Origin: Bacteroidales bacterium
GTDB taxonomy: Bacteria; Bacteroidota; Bacteroidia; Bacteroidales; P3
NCBI GenBank assembly: GCA_017555745.1
Contig: JAFZFU010000002.1
Span: forward strand, 1 to 57,270
DNA: 57,270 bases
Direction: 5' to 3'
Positions 36,139 through 45,462 of this stretch are shown here, in pieces; position 1 is the stretch's first letter; every line of letters begins with the position of its first letter. Made by a program: the position numbers and the translations under genes. A model generated the notes under the pieces. It was not told the DNA's origin and ran no database searches. It was given only the letters and a program-made list of their open reading frames with translations.

Positions 36139-37398
36139 ATGCAAACTCAATACGACTTAGTGATAATAGGAGGCGGTGCCTCGGGACTTATGGCAGCCAT
36201 AGCAGCCGCCGAAAAGCAACAAAAAATTCTGCTTGTGGAAAAGATGGAACAGGCAGGACGCAAGTTGCGCATTACCGGAAAGGGCCGTTGCAACCTTACC
36301 AACACCTCGCCTATCAAAGAGTTTATTTCGCATATAGGCTCCGATGGACGATTTATGAGAAACGCATTCTCGTTGTTTTTCAACAACGAGTTGATGCAGT
36401 TCTTCGAAGAAAAAGGCGTCGAACTGAATATCGAACGCGGTAGCCGGGTGTTTCCAAAAAGCAGTAAAGCTCTCGATATATTTTTGGCTCTTATCAACAC
36501 CATCGAACGAAACAAAAACATAACCATACTAAAAAACACTTCGGCAACAGACCTGATAGTATCGCCCAACGGAATAGCGGGAGTAACAATAAACAACGGC
36601 AAAAATATCGATATTGCCGCGCCAAAGGTTATACTTGCCACAGGTGGCAGAAGTTATCCCCTTACCGGATCGACGGGCGACGGATACTCGTTGGCAAAAA
36701 ACGTGGGACATACCATTGTGGACCCGATACCCTCGTTGGTGCCACTGGTTTGCCAAGAAGCAATACCCGACGAACTTGTAGGTTTCACCCTTAAAAATGT
36801 AAGCCTTACCATATCGGATGCAAACGACAAAAAGATTTGCAACTTCTTTGGCGAGATGACATTTACCGACAATGGCATTGGCGGACCTATAGTGCTGTCG
36901 GCAAGCCGAATAATAAGCAGACGATTGCAGGCAGGCGAACAACTACGTGCCACCCTCGACCTAAAACCGGCTTTGGAACACGAGGTGTTAGACAAAAAAC
37001 TTATACGAGAACTCGACGAAAACGGCTCTCGCATACTTAAAGATGCCCTGCGGCTGTGGCTGCCGGCCGAAATGATACCGTTGGCACTGCAAACAATGAC
37101 AATAGAACACTACAAGCGATTGAATCAAGTGTCGGCCAACGACCGAAAAAAGATAATGCGAATGCTTAAAGCAATGCCGTTTACCATAGTGGGAACACGC
37201 GGTTTCGACGAGGCTATAGTTACACAAGGCGGTGTTTCGCTAAAAGAAGTAAACCCAAAAACAATGGAATCCAAATTAGTGAAGAATCTATATATCACCG
37301 GCGAACTCCTCGACCTCGACGCCGACACCGGTGGCTATAACCTACAAATAGCATTCTCCACAGGCTATGCCGCAGGCAAAGCAGTAAATATGCAATAA
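36139..37398 (+). CDS. BaiN/HI0933-family FAD-dependent oxidoreductase
   Basis: 419 residues. FAD-binding GGGASGLMAAIAAA at the N-terminus, then the family signature GRKLRITGKGRCNLTNT, the mid-chain ATGGRSYPLTGSTGDGYSLA, and C-terminal LYITGELLDLDADTGGYNLQIAFSTGYAAG. Members are flavoproteins of mostly unknown substrate. Last gene of the plus-strand run; a strong terminator follows. Confidence 0.93.
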   Translation: MQTQYDLVIIGGGASGLMAAIAAAEKQQKILLVEKMEQAGRKLRITGKGRCNLTNTSPIKEFISHIGSDGRFMRNAFSLFFNNELMQFFEEKGVELNIERGSRVFPKSSKALDIFLALINTIERNKNITILKNTSATDLIVSPNGIAGVTINNGKNIDIAAPKVILATGGRSYPLTGSTGDGYSLAKNVGHTIVDPIPSLVPLVCQEAIPDELVGFTLKNVSLTISDANDKKICNFFGEMTFTDNGIGGPIVLSASRIISRRLQAGEQLRATLDLKPALEHEVLDKKLIRELDENGSRILKDALRLWLPAEMIPLALQTMTIEHYKRLNQVSANDRKKIMRMLKAMPFTIVGTRGFDEAIVTQGGVSLKEVNPKTMESKLVKNLYITGELLDLDADTGGYNLQIAFSTGYAAGKAVNMQ

Positions 37399-37416
37399 CA
37401 AACCTATTTATCATAT

Positions 37417-37455
37417 AAACAGTCCCGTTTCCTAAACTCCGAAATGGGACTGTTT
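37417..37455 (+). terminator. Terminator after the BaiN-like gene
   Basis: A 15-bp stem (AAACAGTCCCGTTTC with GAAATGGGACTGTTT, one G-U pair), a 9-base loop, then TATTTTT. Confidence 0.92.
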
Positions 37456-37544
37456 ATTTTTACAATGGTGCCCCTACCCCGCTTCGTGGCATTGCCATCA
37501 TTGGCATACCCACACCCGGCCATCAAAAGTCGGCAGTTTAGAGG

Positions 37545-37606
37545 TCGTAAACCCCATACTTTTGGGTCGTAAACCGCCGAGTTTTGACCCGTAAACCACA
37601 TAGTTT
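37545..37606 (+). repeat. 22-bp-period tandem array 2
   Basis: CGTAAACC at 37546, 37568 and 37590, exactly 22 bp apart, inside units of the form GTCGTAAACC + about 12 variable bases rich in TTTTG. Not coding. Lies just before the MITE-like element. Confidence 0.75.
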
Positions 37607-37698
37607 TTATGCCGAGATATCATTATTGTTGACTTTTGTGTCAACTTTTTCAGGACAAGACAATTCCTTAATGACCGATTTTGGGCTACAATTTCATT

Positions 37699-37982
37699 GG
37701 TCGCAACGCCTGACGGCTGCGACATGGTGAGACGTGCCGTTGGCGCGTCTCTACATTGACGTGGTTTATATACCACATTTTGTTTTCGGTGTTTTGTATA
37801 CATATTTTATATTGTGTGAAATATATGTTGGTTGTTAATACACCATATATAAATCCACCACGAAAAAATGTACCCCTTTGTAGACGCGCCAACGGCACGT
37901 CTCCTTTCATTACGACAAATTACCAATATAAATCGCGCCAACGGCACGTCTATCATTGTCGCAGCCAATAGGCGTTGCGACC
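37699..37982. mobile_element. MITE-like element with nested inverted repeats
   Basis: Terminal inverted repeats of 26 bp (37699-37724 and 37957-37982; outer 13 bases GGTCGCAACGCCT identical, 23 of 26 overall), each arm itself a hairpin (GTCGC..GCC/GGC.GCGAC). Inside, a second inverted pair of about 24 bp (37729-37754 against 37880-37903, core GACGTGCCGTTGGCGCGTC), and a third direct copy of the right inner arm at 37934-37951. No coding capacity; the small frames here are not genes. Size (284 bp) and structure fit a non-autonomous transposable or palindromic repeat element. Confidence 0.65.
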
Positions 37983-38005
37983 ATATAGAAGTTGCCTCTA
38001 TGTTC

Positions 38006-38398
38006 TTATCTCTTTTTCCGTATCAGCATTAGTATTTCCAAACTTCGTTCTTTACTTCCTGAAAGAAATTTTAATGGCAATGTTTGCAATTGCTCTTCAG
38101 TTATAAAGAATGAAAAACCTGCCAATCTTTTTTCTTTAGCCAATTTGGGATAATTATTCTTTTCTTTATCCATCATTGCTTTTATAAGCGATTCAGTATT
38201 TTCATCTTCAATAATATGCATATAAAATGCATCACCACGCATAAGCCCATGTAAACAAAATCTTGTACCTGCAGGAATCAAATATTGCCCACTCAAAGTA
38301 CAAGGTGCATAGCATTGTATTAAATATTCTATTTCGCAACTTTCTGTAACTTCAAAAAAGTTCTCTTCTATATTCAACGTCTTTACAAATTCATTCAT
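38006..38398 (-). CDS. Hypothetical protein
   Basis: 130 residues, not recognised. No signal peptide or membrane helix. A predicted beta-rich half (YLIQCYAPCTLSGQYLIPAGTRFCLHGLMRGDAFYMHII) precedes a helical, Lys-rich half. It follows the RT/HATPase/helicase operon on the same strand after a 200-bp gap with a hairpin, so it may be a separate unit. A palindrome lies just upstream of the start. Could be a small regulator or an accessory gene of the island; no evidence for either. Confidence 0.6.
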   Translation of the reverse strand: MNEFVKTLNIEENFFEVTESCEIEYLIQCYAPCTLSGQYLIPAGTRFCLHGLMRGDAFYMHIIEDENTESLIKAMMDKEKNNYPKLAKEKRLAGFSFFITEEQLQTLPLKFLSGSKERSLEILMLIRKKR

Positions 38399-38403
38399 AT
38401 TGG

Positions 38404-38419
38404 TTAGTTTTCTAACTAA
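38404..38419. promoter_or_regulatory. Palindrome TTAGTT-4 nt-AACTAA, operator candidate
   Basis: A perfect 6+6 dyad immediately upstream (6 bp) of the start codon of the 130-residue gene. It has the size and symmetry of a dimeric repressor site. Confidence 0.35.
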
Positions 38420-38500
38420 TTAGTATATTCATTTTTGTCATTCTTAATAAATAGAGTATCTTACCAAAGAATTTTGCTCATTTATTTGATAACTAATAAT

Positions 38501-38538
38501 AAGTCTAAGTAAGATGAATACCTATCTCATTTAGACTT
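38501..38538 (-). terminator. Hairpin after the helicase-PIN gene
   Basis: AAGTCTAA and TTAGACTT plus an inner AGAT/ATCT form a roughly 15-bp interrupted stem about 60 bp after the helicase stop. The following sequence is T/A-rich without a clean T-run. Confidence 0.5.
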
Positions 38539-38599
38539 TATAAATTAGAAATAATCTTCTTGATTTACCCCAAGTAAAGGCAATTTATATATCCATATA

Positions 38600-40819
38600 T
38601 TATAGAAATTCTTTTAATGATTTTACAGTAATTCCTAGTGCACTTGCCCTAGCCTGCAACATATTATCAGATGTTAGAAGAATTGGATTTTCATCTTTAT
38701 GTTTCAGAGCTACAGATAATATCATACAATCTGGATTGCGTTTATCAAATCCCAAAGGCAATAATGAAACATCTGCTTCTTCCATATACGAATATTGATT
38801 TACAAAGGCATTATTAATATTTTTAGCAGCTAAATTTAATGCGGCTTTATCAATATCAAGTTTAAGTTTCAATTTATCTAATTCTTCCAATACTTTACTA
38901 GGAATAAGAATTTTATGCTTATTGCCAATTAGAGAAATAATGTCAGGGCAATTTACAAAAACATTTGTATCTATAATGTATGTTTTATTCTTTTCTTCAG
39001 CAACTATTTTTTTATTACGTTCAAATTTTGATAAATCAATCTTATCTACGACACTAACACCAATATTACCTACAGATATTTTTTTCGGTTCAAAAGCTGC
39101 GAACATATCTTCCTGAGATTTCAAAAGATATTTTCGTACCTTTTCAGACATATTCTCTTTCAAAATAGAATTATCCGCAACAATTATCGTACTGAATTTG
39201 GCACGTGACGTTGCTACATTAAACAATTCATTTTCCAAAGAATAGCGTATTGAGGCATTGGGAATGAAGAAAAAGCAATAATCTACAGTTAATCCTTGAA
39301 CCCTATCTACAGTTTCTATACGAATATTATCGGGCAATTCTTTTGTAGTTGTCCATCTCATTACAAAATATTTATGTAGTTGACGAACAGATTCTCTGAA
39401 TTTTGAAAGTATGGCAATCTCGGCTTTGGGCGATTCAGCAATAATTCTGCAGACAAAATCAAAGATAGAATCAAAAGCATTAATAGGAGCTTTGTTGCCA
39501 ACTTTCAGATCCAATCCGACAAACAAAGGTCCGCCTTGTTGGTTTAATTCCAATAACTTAGAAGGAATGATTTGTATTTCAGAAACAGAACGTAATTCAT
39601 TATTATAGAATATACCTGTACTTTCAGCTCCCCGTCTTGTCAAACGGAATGTATCGCTAAGCATATATGACTTGAATGAGAAATTCTGGCAAATTGTTTC
39701 AAATCCTTTTACTATCGAAGTCCATTGAAATCTATTGATAACATCTTCATTTGTCACCACAATAGGTGATAATTGGTTTTGGTCTCCAATCAAAATAACT
39801 TTCTCTCCCAATTTCATTGCTGCAGCAATCATCGGAAGTAAAGCTTGGCTTGCTTCATCCATTATAACATAATCAAATGGCTTTTCATTTGCATCTTTCG
39901 CCCATCCACTTGATAAGTAAAATGTTGCTAAAGAAAGACAACCTTGCGATGGATTACATAGATTATCCTTTATTGACTGAAGTTTAGAAAGTTCTCTACT
40001 TTCATCCACTGTAAGACTTGTCTTTGAAACTTTGCCTTTTTCGAGAAATGGTAAAATATCTTCTTTTTTAGCCAACTCCATCAAAGCCTGATTGGTAAGA
40101 GCTGTTACCAAAACACTTTTATTATCTTCTAATAATTTAGCAGCAAGTTGTGCCATTCGATATGTTTTGCCTGTTCCAGGGGGACCTTGTACAACAATAC
40201 AGTTATTGTCTTTCATATCGTTCAGCAAGAGAGTACTGAAATCTGCTTTTGCTTCGATTTTCATCGGATTCCACAGATTGAATATTTCTTCATAATCCAA
40301 AATTTTCTGTATTCCTACACAAGAATGGTTCCGCACTATGTCAATAAGGTGTTGCAAATATTGCAAAGGAGGGTCTTTGGGACCAAATGCAATGATTGTA
40401 TTGGGGTCAATGTTTGTTACGAAGTCTATCGTTAAATCTTTTATACCGACCAAACAATAGTCTGGATTGTCAGATTTTGAAATCCATACACAGATACAGT
40501 CACAAAAGTCAGATTGATATTGAGCTCTTAGGTCTTTCCAAGATAAGTTTCCCCAACTTTTGAATTTTGACATATCACCGTTTTCGCTTCTCAAATCGAC
40601 AGCAGTCCAATAAGAATTTTTTCTTGGCATATTCTCAGTATTGCGGACTTTGAATATAGGAATCCCATTTTTGCCATATCCTTGAAATAAACCAACAAAA
40701 ACATCCCCCCTTTCTTTCAAAGTAATTGCCTTTGTGTTTTTTATTTGCTCAAAATCTCTTTGTTGAGTATCTAATTCTGTACTTAGAAATCTTTCGTATT
40801 CATCTCTTGTATATCTCAT
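38600..40819 (-). CDS. SF1 (Dna2/NAM7-like) helicase fused to a C-terminal PIN nuclease domain
   Basis: 739 residues. An N-terminal region of about 200 residues without a clear family precedes the helicase core: Walker A GPPGTGKT (212-219), Walker B DYVIMDEASQAL, motif III LIGDQNQLSPIV, and motifs V/VI ETVDRVQGLTVDY and NVATSRAKF. Residues 613-739 are a PIN domain with the acidic set D617 (YIIDTNVFV), E645/E646, D697 (NPDCMIL) and D718 (LTSDNML), so it is probably an active RNase or nuclease. Its ATG overlaps the TGA of the HATPase gene by 4 bp, implying translational coupling. Cytoplasmic; likely acts on nucleic acid in one complex or pathway with its operon partners. Confidence 0.88.
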   Translation of the reverse strand: MRYTRDEYERFLSTELDTQQRDFEQIKNTKAITLKERGDVFVGLFQGYGKNGIPIFKVRNTENMPRKNSYWTAVDLRSENGDMSKFKSWGNLSWKDLRAQYQSDFCDCICVWISKSDNPDYCLVGIKDLTIDFVTNIDPNTIIAFGPKDPPLQYLQHLIDIVRNHSCVGIQKILDYEEIFNLWNPMKIEAKADFSTLLLNDMKDNNCIVVQGPPGTGKTYRMAQLAAKLLEDNKSVLVTALTNQALMELAKKEDILPFLEKGKVSKTSLTVDESRELSKLQSIKDNLCNPSQGCLSLATFYLSSGWAKDANEKPFDYVIMDEASQALLPMIAAAMKLGEKVILIGDQNQLSPIVVTNEDVINRFQWTSIVKGFETICQNFSFKSYMLSDTFRLTRRGAESTGIFYNNELRSVSEIQIIPSKLLELNQQGGPLFVGLDLKVGNKAPINAFDSIFDFVCRIIAESPKAEIAILSKFRESVRQLHKYFVMRWTTTKELPDNIRIETVDRVQGLTVDYCFFFIPNASIRYSLENELFNVATSRAKFSTIIVADNSILKENMSEKVRKYLLKSQEDMFAAFEPKKISVGNIGVSVVDKIDLSKFERNKKIVAEEKNKTYIIDTNVFVNCPDIISLIGNKHKILIPSKVLEELDKLKLKLDIDKAALNLAAKNINNAFVNQYSYMEEADVSLLPLGFDKRNPDCMILSVALKHKDENPILLTSDNMLQARASALGITVKSLKEFL

Positions 40820-43800
40820 ATATCATCCTCCGTATTATCATTTGCAAAAAACGCTCTTTTGTTTCTCGTATATAATTCTGCCGCAGATTGAGCTCTACTT
40901 GAAATATTGAAACTATCGAAATCAAAATGCAGTTCATTGAAATAGTGTAAAGAATCCGCAAAAGCATTTACTTTATCCTCTAAATCAAGATTTTCGGTAC
41001 TAAAAGAAATTGCAATACTTGATTGCTTTCTTATAAGGTCTCTTACGTAAACACGTTTAATATCTGCTCCTGTATATATTAGCAAAATAGCTTGTTCTCT
41101 TATTAAGTAATTCCATTCCTCTGTATTTATCTTGAAAGGCTCGCTAGTCTTTTTATAGCTTTTCAAAACTATAGGTATTGTTTTGTCATTTTCATCTTCA
41201 ATTTCTATAGTTGAAAAATTATATGGTTTGCCATTTTCATCGGCTTCGCCATAGTCAGATGGAAATATCCATTGTGGAAATTCTTGAATGAGACGTTTTT
41301 GTGCTTCAATTTGAGCATCCCATTGAGGTCTATCTCCAATACCTCCAAGCACTCCTACTTCAATTTTAGGAAGTATTGAGTTTGGTTTCTGTTTACTTTC
41401 AGAACAGCTTTCATCATTTTCATACATCTTAAGCTTTTCCTGAAGTTTTTTTATTATTTCGTCTTTTTTACGATTAGATTCTTCGAGAGTTTCAATAGTT
41501 TTATCTTTTTTTTCAATATCTTCATTTGAAATAGTCATCTTACCTTCCAAACAAAGCTTTTTGTAATCATCAAAGGCAAAATCCGACTTACCTTCCTTAG
41601 CAACTTCAAATAAAATGTCTTCTATTTTTTTTACATTACTAACAAATAATTTCTTTTCTTGCGAATTATAATAATAGTCGTATTTAGGATCATCATAATT
41701 AAGCAATATCTCACTTTTGTACGACAATTGTCTTGGTAATATCCCAGAATAAATAAAAATATTTGGATAATGTTTTTCAATCCATTCTTTATACTCTTTT
41801 GTATTCCATTCTTTGGAATTTTCTTCTATTTTTTTATTATTCCAATTATCAAATAGGTTACAACATTTCTTATCTTTCAATTTAAGAAGAATTCCTTGAT
41901 TTGTTCCTGTAAATGGTCTATCGAATCCATCGACTGTGGCAATAAATTCAACACCTGAGGATAAATCGACATCTGTAAGTTCTTCTATAAAATCGATTGA
42001 TTTATCTTCCAAAAATAGTTTACGGAATTGCATAGCGTTGCAATTAGAAGATTGCACACCATTATCCTTTAGGTATTTTATCTTTTCATCACCATCTGCC
42101 CATCTCTCTATAGTTGACAACAATTGTTCTCTTTCAAAAAGATAATTATAATCAAAGTACTTATTATTAAAATAATTCTTCAAACGATATGTAAAAGGAG
42201 AAGAACTAATATCTATTTTATTATCACATAAAAAATTCATCAATTCCGAGACAAATGAATCCGATTCTTCTTCTAAGTTTATCGAAATAACCCAACTACT
42301 ATTATAATTTTTAACTTGCCGATAATAATAAACATAAAACAAATATTGATAAGCGTTACCATTCTTATCATTTGGCCACTCACCTGGTTTTAGATTCAAA
42401 AAATCAGGACTCTCTAAATGTTTAATAATTTGATTTTGAGGCATTAATTTTGCTACAAAAAACTTACCCAAATCTTTTTTATTCTCAAAAAGAGCTTTTA
42501 TTTTCTCAATTAAGTCTGATTGGTTTTGACATTGTGGTAACAACTTTGCCAACGACATTTTTACCTTTTTAGTTTCGCCATTTTGAATGTATTCACACAC
42601 GACATCATCTGATACAGAAAATTCTTTGATACATTTTTCTTCAAAATAAATCTTTGATGAAAAGTTTGACGGTTCATCTAAAACATTTAATGCCATTTGA
42701 AGTATACGATATTCATGAGAATCTTTTTTATATTTTTTATCTTCTCCCACTATCAAATCCATTCTATTAAGATTCTGTAGATAAAGTTTCTTTGTATTTT
42801 CGCTTGATCTTTCAATTATTGGAAGTATTTGATCATAATTGTCGCTATTTCTATATTGTAAAATTAATTGTTGTGTATATTTTTCATCTGTCCATTGATA
42901 TTCTTCATATAATTCAGTTTCTGAAATACCAAATTCTGTTTTATGTTTCCACACAATTTCTTCAAATTCTCTTTCTTTGGGAATTAAGTATTTCACCAAT
43001 TCATCAAAGTATTCATTTTTGCAAATAACATATTTTTCTAACCATTTAGGAACATTGTCTCTATAAACAAGCATTTCTGACAAAGCTTTTTTCTCTCCTT
43101 GCATATTCAAAAATAGCTTCAGTTTTGCAATGGACTCTGGACCTACATCGTCAAATTTCAGCAAATACTCAATCAAAAGAAGTTTTCCACCAGGTGACAA
43201 ATCTATATCTTTCTCTGAAATTCGCTTCGCTATATCATCAAATAGTTTCTTTTCATTTTGCAAATCTATATAATCAAGCAACAAATGATCATCTACTCTA
43301 TTATCCGAAATATGATATCCGAGATCTAACAAAACTACTTTTATCAATTCTATCTTATCGGTAGTTATTATATAATCAACATTATTAGCAATTTGACTAA
43401 TAGATAAGCATTCATTATCAAATTGAAACAATGGTAAGTTCGATACTAGTTTTTTTAGTTTAGTATTTCGATCAGAAGAAACATCTTGTTTATTAATCCA
43501 TTTGTATAATAAATTTTTATATTCTTCATCTGCAGACACAAACCATTCGTTGAATTCTTCATTATTGGTAATAATATCAATAATAGTATCGAATTTCATC
43601 AAATCAATCTTCTCGAAAATATCCTCTTCCAATATTTTGCTATCAATCTTTTCTGACGGCAAACATTTTTCAGTTTGTAGTAGCTGACAGAACAAATCTG
43701 CTCCAACAATTTCCGCCAAACCTGTTTTGTCAATAATTATTTCGTCTTGTTTTGCAAGTTCTCCTTTGTGGTTGAGGATAAATGCTTCGGATTCAAGGGC

Positions 43801-45366
43801 AGATTTGTAGGATGAGTTGAAATACGACGACAAAGCAAGATGTCCTGCTTCTTCCTCAGGAAGTTTTATCGTAGGGAAAACCTTAAGATACGTTGGAATA
43901 TGAGCAGAAACAGATTTACCCCAATCAATTAACAGCTTACCTATTTGCTGAAACAAAAATTGGTTCCATATTTTTTTTGTGTGTAACTGCTCCCTGTTTG
44001 CTGCTAAAAGAAAATCAGCATTAACAATGAAGTTGAATTTGAAATCATTTACCGATGTAGGAAGGTAAGCATATAATACGGAATTATCAAGTTGCTTAAT
44101 TTGTCCATCTGTGATAAGCGCTGCAAAGCTAATTTGTGTTTTCTTCGCCTCTTTCATTTTTTGAGGTACATTTCTATCGTTTTGCATCGCATCACGTATA
44201 TCTTGAGGTATTTCAACAACAAAATCGAATGTTGTCCATGAACTGATTATTTCACCATTTTGCGTAATATGTACAATGTTGTCACTGGTTTTCTTTGATA
44301 CGACAAAATCATTATAGTCATGTTGGTAACGAACAGAATCAACGTTTTTCAAAAAGAGTAAAAAAAGTGGATTTGACAATATTTTTCGAATAGAATTGTC
44401 ATAATGTCTTTCATTACTTTCATTAATCTCAAGAGAAATCCCAACAGGGGATTTCCAAAAACATTCGTTGATTCTAATCTCTTGCGGACACCTGTATTTT
44501 TCCTGCCAAATAGGCTTCAACTGCCATGGAATATTTTCCACAATTACACCATTATAAATAGGAGAATCTTTATCAAAAGCAAAGGAGTAATTCCCTGAAT
44601 TTACAATAACTGTGTCAGAACCAGTGAACACGGATTTAAATCCTATTCCCTTGTAGCCAATCTTTTCTTTGCTGTTTCTTTTTGTACTACTTCCAATGTC
44701 ACATATACTGTATATATCCTCTTTATCGAAAGGCCGACCATTATGCATAAATAACAGATGTCTATTGAGTAATTGCATGTTTACTGAAACATTTTTTCCA
44801 TCCAGTGGTTGATCATCTGCATTTTGTATAAGTTCATAAACAAATCGGTCGTCTGCGTTTGTGTATAAATCGTCCATGATATTGTGCAACGCATTGACAA
44901 TAGTCTTTGCATCCTTTTCTGTAGATCCAGTATCATAGAATAGTTTTTTTACATAAGATTCATTATCCAACCTTTCATTGAATTTCAAAGAAGGTTTACC
45001 AACGGTATTGTTTGCCATACACAAAGCAAACGGATTATCTTTGCGATATTTCTTTTCATTTAATCGTACATTAATTTTCCAAATTGGTTGAGATTCAAAC
45101 GAAGTCTTATACTGAGACCAAATTTTCACCTTGCCAAGTCTATATGGATAATATAGAATGTCGCCCACTTCATTTCGAACATCGATAAAAAAAGCAAAGT
45201 CATTTCCTTTATTATCTTTATGTTCACTTTTTTGGTACGAAGCATACAACCTAATTATACCATCTTCATTTGGAATTACGTTCCAAAAATCAGAAAGATA
45301 AGACATAATTTCTTTGTCCGACTTATCTTTATATTCTTCTATTCTCTTTGTAAAATCAATTTTCAT
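40816..45366 (-). CDS. Large sacsin-type HATPase (GHKL) protein with coiled coil and DUF3883-like C-terminus
   Basis: 1516 residues. The N-terminal HSP90/sacsin-type ATPase is clear: N-box YELIQNADDQ (about 177-186), FMHNGRPF (206-213) and IGYKGIGFKSVF (236-247). A very long middle region (about 350-1280) has no family I can name. A coiled coil follows (about 1295-1340, rich in EKK and EES heptads), and then residues about 1350-1445 resemble DUF3883 (FSTIEIEDENDKTIPIVLKSYKK...FKINTEEWNYL as a region). In the usual DUF3883 the strand reads E-x-K; here it is VLK, so the glutamate seems to be missing. Family members occur in bacterial defence or conflict loci. Between RT and helicase-PIN genes. 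Confidence 0.85.
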   Translation of the reverse strand: MKIDFTKRIEEYKDKSDKEIMSYLSDFWNVIPNEDGIIRLYASYQKSEHKDNKGNDFAFFIDVRNEVGDILYYPYRLGKVKIWSQYKTSFESQPIWKINVRLNEKKYRKDNPFALCMANNTVGKPSLKFNERLDNESYVKKLFYDTGSTEKDAKTIVNALHNIMDDLYTNADDRFVYELIQNADDQPLDGKNVSVNMQLLNRHLLFMHNGRPFDKEDIYSICDIGSSTKRNSKEKIGYKGIGFKSVFTGSDTVIVNSGNYSFAFDKDSPIYNGVIVENIPWQLKPIWQEKYRCPQEIRINECFWKSPVGISLEINESNERHYDNSIRKILSNPLFLLFLKNVDSVRYQHDYNDFVVSKKTSDNIVHITQNGEIISSWTTFDFVVEIPQDIRDAMQNDRNVPQKMKEAKKTQISFAALITDGQIKQLDNSVLYAYLPTSVNDFKFNFIVNADFLLAANREQLHTKKIWNQFLFQQIGKLLIDWGKSVSAHIPTYLKVFPTIKLPEEEAGHLALSSYFNSSYKSALESEAFILNHKGELAKQDEIIIDKTGLAEIVGADLFCQLLQTEKCLPSEKIDSKILEEDIFEKIDLMKFDTIIDIITNNEEFNEWFVSADEEYKNLLYKWINKQDVSSDRNTKLKKLVSNLPLFQFDNECLSISQIANNVDYIITTDKIELIKVVLLDLGYHISDNRVDDHLLLDYIDLQNEKKLFDDIAKRISEKDIDLSPGGKLLLIEYLLKFDDVGPESIAKLKLFLNMQGEKKALSEMLVYRDNVPKWLEKYVICKNEYFDELVKYLIPKEREFEEIVWKHKTEFGISETELYEEYQWTDEKYTQQLILQYRNSDNYDQILPIIERSSENTKKLYLQNLNRMDLIVGEDKKYKKDSHEYRILQMALNVLDEPSNFSSKIYFEEKCIKEFSVSDDVVCEYIQNGETKKVKMSLAKLLPQCQNQSDLIEKIKALFENKKDLGKFFVAKLMPQNQIIKHLESPDFLNLKPGEWPNDKNGNAYQYLFYVYYYRQVKNYNSSWVISINLEEESDSFVSELMNFLCDNKIDISSSPFTYRLKNYFNNKYFDYNYLFEREQLLSTIERWADGDEKIKYLKDNGVQSSNCNAMQFRKLFLEDKSIDFIEELTDVDLSSGVEFIATVDGFDRPFTGTNQGILLKLKDKKCCNLFDNWNNKKIEENSKEWNTKEYKEWIEKHYPNIFIYSGILPRQLSYKSEILLNYDDPKYDYYYNSQEKKLFVSNVKKIEDILFEVAKEGKSDFAFDDYKKLCLEGKMTISNEDIEKKDKTIETLEESNRKKDEIIKKLQEKLKMYENDESCSESKQKPNSILPKIEVGVLGGIGDRPQWDAQIEAQKRLIQEFPQWIFPSDYGEADENGKPYNFSTIEIEDENDKTIPIVLKSYKKTSEPFKINTEEWNYLIREQAILLIYTGADIKRVYVRDLIRKQSSIAISFSTENLDLEDKVNAFADSLHYFNELHFDFDSFNISSRAQSAAELYTRNKRAFFANDNTEDDI

Positions 45367-45462
45367 TTTGCCTTCCTCTACTTTACCTTTTGAATATTCT
45401 ATTTTTTTATTTCTTCATAAATTACACTTTCAAATATCATTGTAAATAATCACAATATTTGA

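Noticed and set aside
37498..37971. Several small frames between the BaiN-like gene and the 130-residue gene
   Set aside because: They are formed by the 22-bp array and the inverted repeats of the MITE-like element.
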